From Plantago elongata (Eukaryota; Streptophyta; Magnoliopsida; Lamiales; Plantaginaceae): a stretch of DNA of 40,172 nucleotides. The stretch lies in contig JAYMSP010000853.1 of assembly GCA_036897095.1 (NCBI GenBank), positions 1 through 40,172 of the forward strand, written 5' to 3'. The notes beneath the pieces are model-generated. The model made no database searches. It saw only the letters and a program-made list of their open reading frames with translations, and was not told the origin of the DNA. This document shows positions 31,918 through 40,172 of this stretch, in pieces; the stretch's first letter is position 1; each line of letters begins with the position of its first letter. Made by a program: the position numbers and the translations under genes.

Positions 31918-33402
31918 TTCTGGCTGTGTCACTCACTGACAGTTGAGGTTTCAGGTGACTGCTCTGAGATCTTTTTGGCGCAAGATCTGTTTGGCTTGTC
32001 AAAAGACTCTTTTGCCCATGCTAGATGTAGAATTTGAAATCGGCTTGATCAAATTTGATTGAATGGTAAATAAAACTTTCAAAATTGCATTTCATTGATC
32101 AATAATAGCCTTTCATTTAGTTTTACTTTTGAACATGTTTGTAAGTCATTCTTCCACACTTATTTAGCTGCATCTTCTCATTTACAATATCACACCTCAC
32201 ATATTACTTTGATAATAAGTTACCAATTTATAAATTAAAAGTGAATCGTATCTTACCGCATTATCAAACTATGCAATATATAATTATATAAAGACATTGT
32301 AAAAAATTCATGTCTTAGTTTTCCACATCTCAGTTTCTTCATTCAATTCCAGTATAAGGTATTTTATGACCATGTCAGCCCAAAAGAAATCTCGACTAAT
32401 AACACGAAGTATTATTATTTTTTTCTTTTTGTTCAACTACAAGCGTAATATGAAAATGACTTCTAGTGATTACTTTCAAATAGAAAATATTGAAAACCTG
32501 AAAAGTTCAAAGAAACTTCTCAAGAAAATTGGAAGAAATGAGCAATGCGAGGTCATAAACTAACCAATTAAGTTCGACCACCATCTATTTCTATGCCAAT
32601 AAAACCAAGATGACATCCCATCGTCAACTCCAAAAGTGGGCTTGACATTCCCATGTACTTGACAATCTTGATCGCAGGAAAAAAAATATACTGTACAAGT
32701 ATACCATTGCATATTCAGGTACCAGTATGTTTCAGTTGTTCCACAAGTTTCCAGGTACAAAAATCACTCACCAGTACAACCAGCATCAAAACTACCAAAC
32801 TGTGCAGCAGGGATGTTTCCATTCACCCAAAAGCTTCGACCAACGAGCTCAAGTCGCTACCGTTACCTACATGTTATATATCATGGGTAACTAATAACCA
32901 AATGACTTTCTTTTCTCGTAGGACCATAATATTTATCTACTGAAAGTTGAAGAACGCTTGTGTTTAAGATTGTGCTAGATGAACGGCATGAATCCCAATT
33001 GGTTCTTCCATCTACTTCAACTTCAAGAGGGAATACATCTCGATGACTTAACATATAACATGGAACAAACGTCAGCAGAAACTATACAAGTTGCATCAGG
33101 ATTTATGATTAGATTAAAATCACACTTCTGCCATATATATGTGATTGGATCAATCAGATGGCGTATTAGCAACCAAGAAGCAACGGGGTAGGAGGAAACA
33201 TGGCAAAAGAGTATGACCGTATTCACTGATATCTAGGCTCTATTGTACTCTAGATCTCCAGAACAAAATGAGATGGTGTGGTAGCAACCAAGCAAAAAAA
33301 GAAGTTATAAACTAAAAAGGGAAGAAGAAAGTGGTTGACAGGATGCACAAAACCAGCTTCATGAAATACCACTATTGCCAAGTGACAAGTTCTGACATGC
33401 CT
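31918..33402. other. Intergenic: glycosyltransferase promoter and DCD gene 3' region
   Basis: It should contain the glycosyltransferase promoter (AT-rich, about 32000-32500) and the 3' UTR of the DCD gene (up to about 33400). A somewhat less AT-rich stretch at 32560-32870 could be part of a long 3' UTR or an uncalled noncoding exon, but no frame there resembles a known protein. Confidence 0.45.
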
Positions 33403-36400
33403 TCAATGATCCATAAGTTTTTGTCTCCAGTTCTCCTTGTCACGATAATGATTTTTTACCTGACCTTCTTTGCGAGTTTCCACAGTTTCTGCCCTTCTAC
33501 AGTCATCGTTTTTCTTGTCATTCACAGGTTCATGTCTGTGCAAAGCTAACTTATTGCTTAAGGCATTGTCATTTTTTACCTCGTCCCTGCATTTGCAAAT
33601 GCTTTTCTCAAAATTTTGTGTATCGGCGTCACTGACCTGTATTGGTTCTGAAAGCTCGGAAGCACAACTACTGCTTGTAACTTCAATAGCTGGTTCAGAT
33701 TTCTCAAACACAGGTCTGATCAACCTTTTGCGTTTCAAGGTCTTTTCTGGGGGCCTTTCAACCATATCTGCAGGAAGAGTAATATCAATATCTTTTACTA
33801 GATCAGTTTTGACGCCCACCAGGCTTTTGATTTTCACACTACGACGCCTAAAATCCACTCTCCTTGTCTCTTCCGGCACAGCGCCGGTACTCTCTGGTTC
33901 TGCAATCTCCAGATACGAGTCCTCCAGTTTCTTCTTAGTTGTGGATTGAATCGGGTCAATGTGGCTCAGGGTCTTATTTTTATTCGCCTCACTGATGAAG
34001 TGCTTAGGCCGCACAGCGAATGTTGAATCCTTTAGCTTCGGAAGTGAGAGAATATTACGATTGTGCAACATGTCCATTATTTCATCAGCTGATGCATCCA
34101 TGTTATGGTCATCAGAATCAAACTGTGCATCATTTCCATGTTCACTTACCTGAACATCTTGACCACGAGTCAAACGCATAAAGACACTTCTCCTGATAGT
34201 ATTGCGGCCAGATTGTGGAGCTTCTAAAATTCTATGGTGATCATTCATGTTATCATCACCAGATGTTCGGACATTCTCATTACCAAAACTTGATAGATCT
34301 CTAGCAGGCTGAGGAGAACCTTTCGCAAGATCTCCATGGTCCTGATTGCAGGAAACATGCTCAGGAACATAGTGTGATGCGATTTGATGATGACCACTGG
34401 ATGCAAAAGGATTTTCGGTTGATTTGTACGGGTAATCATGCAGCATTTTTCCTCCATCAATATTTTCATGGCCAGTGTGAGGTTGGGGATGTGAATGCAG
34501 CCTCGACAGCACAGGATTGTCAAACTCGGTAGTACTGATATTTGGAGCTACTTGCTTAGGCAAGTTTGAGTTGTGAAAAAAATGTGTGGTTCTACAAGGT
34601 GAAGAACTTTGGAGAGTTGAAAATTGTGTTGGTGAACTATTATTTCCAACAGCAAGTTCAACATCAATGAATCTATTAGATTTCTGGGAGAATGAAAATG
34701 GCAGTGATGAACCGATAGACAAAGAGTATGATTTTGGCAAGGTACCATTGTGAAGATGAGTTTTTTCCTCTGCGCTTGACTTATTATAAACAGGTGCAAA
34801 TGCAGAGCATCCACGAGAAGTATATGGAAGTTCAGGAACATAAGGGGCACCTCTTGAAATAGATGAATCGTTATATCCCGGATGACAGGGGTCATAACTC
34901 TCATCAGCAGGCAAGCTGGACCTCCATGTTTCTGGTACAGGATTGTCAGAAGATGAAGAAAGGAACTGTTTTGGATTAGAAGACAATGAGTACTTAGACA
35001 TGGCAGGGCCAAGAAAACCATGATTCACCTCAACATCTTCCACTCTATTGCTGTTATTAAAACTTCCATACCTATCAAATCTTCTGCCAGTAGAAGAAAT
35101 ATATACAGCATCCTTGTTGGATGTGGTTGGGCATAGAATACTGTCCAGTGTATCGTCAGTAACTCTTGCTTCGGCACAGTCTGTCCTTTCTAATTGAGGT
35201 AGAATTTTTTTAGATGAAGAACCAATTACTGAAGCAACAAAGTCGTATGGATCATCCATTCTATCTGTATTTGAGAGCATACCTCCAGCAGTTGATCTTG
35301 ATCCATACAATCGATTGCTATGCGGTTCAGAGGAGCTGACAGGGACACCTTCAAATAAAACTTTCATAGTTTCATTCATAAGAAACTGGTGATTGCCAGA
35401 CCTGCTCATAGATTGTGCAACTATTTTTGAGCTGTGGTCACTGGGGACCATAGGCTTGACACTGTCATTGAATTCCCCATGCAAACGATTATCACTCATG
35501 GAAGTGTTCTCATCAATCACATGCCTGCTTTTGCCCGAGCCAAAATCGTAATCAGGTTTAGAGCCATTTAACAACTTGTCTCCTTGCATGAATTGAGAAA
35601 CTCTTGCTTCACGTGGTGGATCTATTGGATATTTATCAATGGCATGATTTGACATATAATCCATTTGATTTTCATCATGAACCTTGCCACTGATGAATGA
35701 CAGCTTAGTGTCCACTGGTCTTCTCACTTCCAGGGGATCAACTGAAAATTCAGTGCATGTGGATCTCCAGATACCATGATCGCTGTCCTTTACAAATTCT
35801 GCCTCGTCATTCTTTAGTAAAATGTCATCACGATCTAATCGCCTTCTCTTTGACAGAAGATCATCATGGCAATTAGTCAAGAAGTCCTGATCCGTAAGAT
35901 AGACTTTGCCTTCACCATTAACCACATCATACACATTACGTTCATCTTCGTTGGGTCTAATTGGTGAGGCCATTTGGTACTCAGATAAAGAAGGGTTATG
36001 GTCATTATCCTCCTTGTAAGCATTTTGGTCCAACTCGGAGTTGTCACTGGCAAATCCTTTATCTGTGACTCTTTTAGGTACACGAGGGGGCAATTTCATT
36101 ATTTTTCGTGAACTGAACAAAGATAGGAGCCTACGAACCTGCACATTAAAGTAAATGAGATCAGTAACTTCAGACATATTCACTTCAGGCAAAATATTAC
36201 TGCATCAGAATGAAAACCCCATCATACCTGATCTTCCGTCAGGCCAAACTTGAATTTATACCGAGCAAAGTAATTCTCTTTGATAGCATCTCTGAACTCG
36301 TTCTCATTAAGTGGGTGACAATTCCATAATGGTTTGAAACGAACCTGTACAAGGAAACAGGAAACATGAAACTGAAAACGAGATGAAAACATAATATTTG

Positions 36401-36722
36401 CTCGTTCAGTACTATCAAACTCCACACACCAATCCCAACAAAATAAACAGCATACCTGAGCAGGAAATTGCTGCCCCTTAAACGCATCCGGATCAATATC
36501 CATCCCGCCATCAGTGGTAGCCTGAAAAACACCATAAAGCTGCTTCTTGTCGTATTCAAACAAAAACAAGAGCATTCCCGCTTTTATGTGTTTAACAAAG
36601 TGAGCCTTTGATGATGGTAGGGCTAGAAGACGACGTTCAAGGCACTCTTTCTTGGTAGAGATATTTGCCATAAAAATAGCACCAAACTCAGGCATGTCCT
36701 TGTCTTCGTTGCGAATCTTCAT
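33403..36722 (-). CDS. DCD (Development and Cell Death) domain protein with long disordered tail
   Basis: Exons are 36456-36722, 36228-36344 and 33403-36138, giving 1039 residues. The N terminus (about 10-140) is a DCD domain: MPEFGAIFMANISTKKECLERRLLALPSSKAHFVKHIKAGMLLFLFEYDKKQLYGVFQATTDGG, then FPAQVRFKPLWNCHPLNENEFRDAI and FGLTEDQVRRLLSLF. The usual FGLP is LALP here. DCD proteins are plant-specific and tied to stress, hormone and cell-death responses; their biochemical role is not settled. The remaining 900 residues come from one 2.7-kb exon and are Ser/Asn/Asp-rich and probably disordered. Short blocks may be conserved: RNTIRRSVFMRLTRG near 775-790, ADEIMDMLHNR, RRVDFRRRSVKIKSLVGVKTD and LKRKRLIRPVFEKS, which also has a basic nuclear-signal look. 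The start at 36722 gives the family-like leader MKIRNEDKDMPEFG. Confidence 0.9.
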
Positions 36723-39098
36723 ATGGAATCCAGGGAAGCTTCCTCACTAGCCAGTTATGAATATGCCAATGTACGTTCTTAATTTATACTCATAGTACCC
36801 AAATCCAATACACGCTCAGCACTACTCTTTGTTTAAAAGACATTTTCAGAAACACAGACATATTTTTTTCATTGAGACAACTGCCATACAAAATCAACTC
36901 AGCCAGTGTATCAATATCGCGTCTCATCACATAATACACAGATAGCTCATGACAAGACTACGAACCCATGTAAGTGCAATAGTACTTAAGGTAACTATAT
37001 GCAGTCTGATAAACTAATATCACAAAACATTCAATCCATTACGCAAAAAAAAAAATTTAAAAATGCAAAAATCATTAACATAATCAATCAATCCTACAAT
37101 TTGCAAAATCCTAAACAAAGCTACTAGTTCTACTTCTACATACAAATAGTAGGCTGGACTAGACGTGCATAATTTTGGCGAAAAAAACACATAGTAGCAG
37201 CAATTAATCTAGTAAGACAACCATAAGTTTAGTCACAGAAATGCCAAAACAGAGACGTAACTATTCAGTCGAGAAAAGTGAGATGAAAATTATTGACAAG
37301 TGGGTAATATGGAAAATTAGCAAGTAAAAAAAGCAATTACTGAAGTAGATCGTAAGAGAAAGGTAATGTTACCGGAGGCAAACGGTTACAAATCGGGTGA
37401 AACTCGGAACACAAAAAGGTTTCTGGTGAGAAGAAGATACAGTAAACCGATGTGTAATCATACAATGGTTTCTCTACAAGCCTATATATACGTTTGCGAT
37501 TTGAATATTGAAATCTGATAGGGTTCCGATTGGCACAGAGAAAGGTGTTTATCGGCTGATCTTTGGGTGGTTGTGAAGATAACTTTCGCGCGGCGGTGGG
37601 TAAGCGTAATAGTCGAAAGGCCCTACTAAATCTAGTATTTTAATTTTATCCTTCTTTACATTCTTTATATTATTTCATTGTGAGATTATCGTATTTTTCA
37701 GATGGAATTATAGAGTTGGACGTGATTATTTTGAATAATTAATAAATTTTACATTATACAAAAAAGTTAGAGAAAATGTATGGAATGGATATGCATTAGT
37801 TTGGTGTGTGAGTCGGACTGGACATGTTCACACGACTTTTTGATACTTCATGTGAAAGCCTACGAACCAAATTAGTACATTTGTTTAGTTGTTATTGTTC
37901 GATGGTTAAGAAACTAACGTGTACGAGTTGTTATTGGGGCATATACATTTGGAGCGTCTAGGCTCGTATGAAAATACGAGGATATATTGAAATCTCCTTT
38001 ATGATTTTTATTATATTCTTTATTATCATTAGTTTAGTTATTGAATGAGTAAAATCAAAAGGAAAAAGAAAAAAAGTTGGTGTGTCATGTACATAAATGG
38101 TATTAAATATTGTACTCTATGATGTGGTTAATATTAAAAATTGACACCATTTAATTTATACAAGTAATAAATATTATTACCGTCCAATTTCATACTATTT
38201 TGACCATACGTTTAAATTTTGCACTCGGGGTTCTATATTTTCAATATTTTACCGTCTCATTTTGAATGACAATCGCGTAAAATAGTGAGTAACATTTGTA
38301 TGTTTACTTTGTATTAATTTTATGTTGTGTTTAATTGGGACTTGGAAGCATAGTATAGTGTAATACGATCTTTTAACAAAAAGAAATAATAAAGACAAAT
38401 AAATTTGGATTGCACCGTACGTACTCCCTCAACTCTTTTAATTTTTTTCTTACTAAATAACCGAATAAGTGGTATTAATAATAACCGAAATTCCCTCCAC
38501 TATGTGTACACAAATTAGAATAAATAAAACTAAAAACGCATAATGCTACAGCTAGCGGTAATGTAATATAATCAAAATCAAATGCCAGACCACCAACTTG
38601 ATGTTGTAATATTTGCTTTGCTGACACATAAACCACCACCTCCCTCATTTTCCTTGGTTCACCAAATCATTTTGTCATACTTTTAGCCCTACAGGTGGCC
38701 TATCGACTGCGATCAATCTTTTTCAATCGTGTAATGGCACATATTGGGCTTCTATCACTGCACCTGCAAAGTTAACAAGTCTCTACCACATTGTTATGTT
38801 TTAATAAGTTTATTAGTGATTTTAACCTTTCTTTAAAATTAAGTTTCAATATATAAAAATTTAATAACGATTTATTCGATGCTAGGTCTCTCATAAGACA
38901 CTCCTTTTTACAAAGAATGTGAGATTCGTGTGCCATTTTATGTGGATCACACATTCTTTATGAGTAGGGAGTGCATCGAGTGAGACTAACATCTCCGAAA
39001 ATAACACCTCGAATGACACATTTAAAAGTCCAATAAAAGGGTAGTCATTCCATGAGATTTTGGATAATATATGGGCTTGCAATTAAAGCCGTATGTCA
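36723..39098. other. DCD gene upstream region and AT-rich intergenic DNA
   Basis: The first roughly 850 bases should contain the 5' leader (possibly with an intron) and promoter of the DCD gene. From about 37640 the sequence is AT-rich with no gene. An imperfect hairpin lies at 38897-38974 (CACTCC...ACAAAGAATGTGA against TCACACATTCTTTATGA...GGGAGTG). Confidence 0.5.
38897..38974. repeat. Imperfect hairpin
   Basis: CACTCCTTTTTACAAAGAAT plus GTGA on the left is answered by TCACACATTCTTTATGAGTA plus GGGAGTG on the right. This is a short AT-rich foldback of unknown origin. Confidence 0.45.
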
Positions 39099-39912
39099 TG
39101 ACAATGGGTGGATAAAATCAAACCCATTGTCCAACTTATAAAAATTAAAGGGTTTGGGAAGGGATGGGTTTGGGTTGGACCGAATCGGTCAGACCAACAA
39201 CAGACCATTTCCGCACGGCCACTCAAAGCCCAAACCGGTCGGGTCGGATCGGTCCAAGTTTTTTGATTTTTTTTAAAACAGGTTTTTAACTATTTCTGTT
39301 TATTTATTAATTCTGACCAAAATAATTGTTTACTCCATTCCATTAATCGGCAGCAAACCCTACCTCCACTCTTCCCACAGTTGTAGCAGCTTCCGCCACC
39401 ACCTCCACTGCCGCCTCCACCATACCTCCCACCACCACCGCCACCTCCATACCTCCCACCACCGCCTCCACCTCCCTGAGAGCAGTCACGCGCCATATGT
39501 CCTTCCTCACCGCACTTGTAGCACCCCGAGCCTCTTGACCCTCCACCACCACCATATCCACCACCGCCATATCCACCACTCTCACCACCATACCCACCGC
39601 CCCCCCCTCCGTACCTCCCGCCGCCGCCGCCATATCCACGATGAAAGAACAGAGAACGAAGAGCGGAATTGCGGAAAGAAGATGAGAAGCGAAGGTGTGC
39701 ACAATCCGAAAATTTTCAGCCTAAAACACAGAGTGACCTAAAACAGAAAGGGGTTTATCAGTGTGAATTTGGTTGAGTTGGGTTGGGTTTTTTTCAGCCC
39801 GAACCTGGTCCAATCCGATTTTTTTTTTAACAAATTGGGTTTGGAATAGGTTGGGTTGAATATGAGTTTTGGATATTAACCAACCTTCCATAATTTTACA
39901 CCCATTGCCAAG
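39099..39912. mobile_element. Non-autonomous hAT-like element carrying a gene fragment
   Basis: TGACAATGGGTGGATAAAAT at the left (39099-39118) is mirrored at the right end, where the reverse complement of 39894-39912 reads TTGGCAATGGGTGTAAAAT. GGYAATGGGT ends with subterminal GGGTTGGGTT / GGTCGGGTCGG tracts are typical of a common class of plant hAT-derived elements. The tracts at 39168-39190 and 39226-39256 and again at 39771-39870 fit. A target-site duplication could not be identified. A glycine-rich zinc-knuckle pseudogene fragment lies in the middle. Confidence 0.5.
39345..39655 (-). pseudogene. Broken glycine-rich zinc-knuckle fragment (GRP2/cold-shock protein type)
   Basis: The frame on the minus strand reads [13 protein letters not shown]...[23 protein letters not shown], then an intact CCHC knuckle [14 protein letters not shown] (39482-39523), then [14 protein letters not shown]...GGGGGS and a second knuckle start CYNCGKSGG that then runs into unrelated sequence, losing its His and last Cys. 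This is the C-terminal half of a plant cold-shock-domain glycine-rich protein. The nucleic-acid-binding cold-shock domain that should lie upstream is absent. With its parent domain missing and one knuckle cut, it is called a pseudogene. Capture by the surrounding element is the likely origin. Confidence 0.75.
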
Positions 39913-40118
39913 ATTACTCTGAGTAGTCAGTAGCAGTAGTAGGTTTAGCCTACCAACCCCCTTAATTTTTTATTTGCCTACTTGATTAGTAGTAACACTT
40001 TACAATTAGCAGTGTGTAAACAGCATGAACACAATATAGACCAACATTTGGCAGAACAAGTGACTCGCCACCTTCACTTGAGAGACCAAAGCGGCGGTGA
40101 GATTTGTCTGAATCAACC

Positions 40119-40172
40119 ATGGCATCCAAATTATGGGCAATCAGAACTGCTTCCTATCTCAAGATCTCTGTT
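40119..40172 (+). CDS. Glycine cleavage system H protein, mitochondrial (partial, cut by window end)
   Basis: Only the first 18 codons are in the window: MASKLWAIRTASYLKISV, in excellent start context (ACCATGGC). The basic, hydroxylated, acid-free leader is a mitochondrial targeting peptide and closely resembles the presequence of the plant H2-type H protein. The lipoyl-bearing domain that would prove it lies beyond the window. H protein shuttles the aminomethyl group between the P, T and L proteins of glycine decarboxylase in photorespiration and one-carbon metabolism. The identification is supported indirectly by the NAL1-like gene nearby, since the two families are near each other in Arabidopsis. 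Confidence 0.6.
   Translation, partial: MASKLWAIRTASYLKISV

Noticed and set aside
31631-32002. 123-residue Pro/Arg/Ser-rich minus-strand open frame
   Set aside because: It is an alternative frame of the same glycosyltransferase exon; low-complexity, with no homology-like features.
32560-32870. Possible small gene (66-residue Trp-rich minus-strand frame) between the glycosyltransferase and DCD genes
   Set aside because: No recognisable domain, no clear splice partners and no start context support; left as possible 3' UTR.
39535-39741. His-rich plus-strand frame ([12 protein letters not shown])
   Set aside because: It is antisense to the glycine-rich pseudogene fragment; CCACCA triplets read as His/Thr.

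Overview
This is nuclear DNA of a flowering plant. The genes have short GT-AG introns, the intergenic DNA is AT-rich with small transposon debris, and every recognisable protein has a close plant counterpart. The best guess is an asterid, possibly Lamiales. That rests on intergenic element style and overall protein similarity, so it is inference only. No bacterial, viral or CRISPR features were seen. All exon models were spliced by hand: reading phase closes across every intron and each model ends in an in-frame stop.

Layout. 1-1450: degenerate minisatellite built on an AGTTTCA core, with a longer repeat of about 290 bp superimposed on its first part. 1974-3384 (+): RNase H2 subunit C. 4538-13427 (+): a tandem array of four phloem protein 2 (PP2-A, Nictaba-type lectin) genes. 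Three are short single-domain copies. The fourth is longer and diverged, with an N-terminal extension, a likely N-myristoylation site and a GC-AG intron. 14242-16868 (-): chloroplast inositol monophosphatase-like IMPL1, ten exons. 19975-22890 (+): NARROW LEAF 1-like serine protease. 23503-27551 (-): LCAT-like phospholipase/acyltransferase, eleven exons. 28839-31917 (-): Golgi-type alpha-1,4-glycosyltransferase family protein. 33403-36722 (-): long DCD-domain protein. 39099-39912: a hAT-like non-autonomous element carrying a broken glycine-rich/zinc-knuckle (GRP2/CSP type) gene fragment. 40119 to the window end (+): start of a mitochondrial glycine cleavage H protein.

The genes do not form one pathway. 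From memory of Arabidopsis, IMPL1 adjoins PP2-A9 on chromosome 1, PP2-A1/A2 lie beside LCAT4 and near the glycosyltransferase on chromosome 4, and the NAL1-like and H-protein genes lie near each other on chromosome 2. The window therefore looks like one ancestral neighbourhood that was split among paralogous blocks in Arabidopsis.

I found no convincing undescribed multi-gene system. The most notable points are two very short tRNA-derived retroposon insertions with target-site duplications, a transposon-captured zinc-knuckle fragment, an inverted repeat bracketing the last LCAT exon, a probable loss of the ancestral start codon in the NAL1-like gene, and a duplicated promoter module in the PP2 array that includes one orphan copy.
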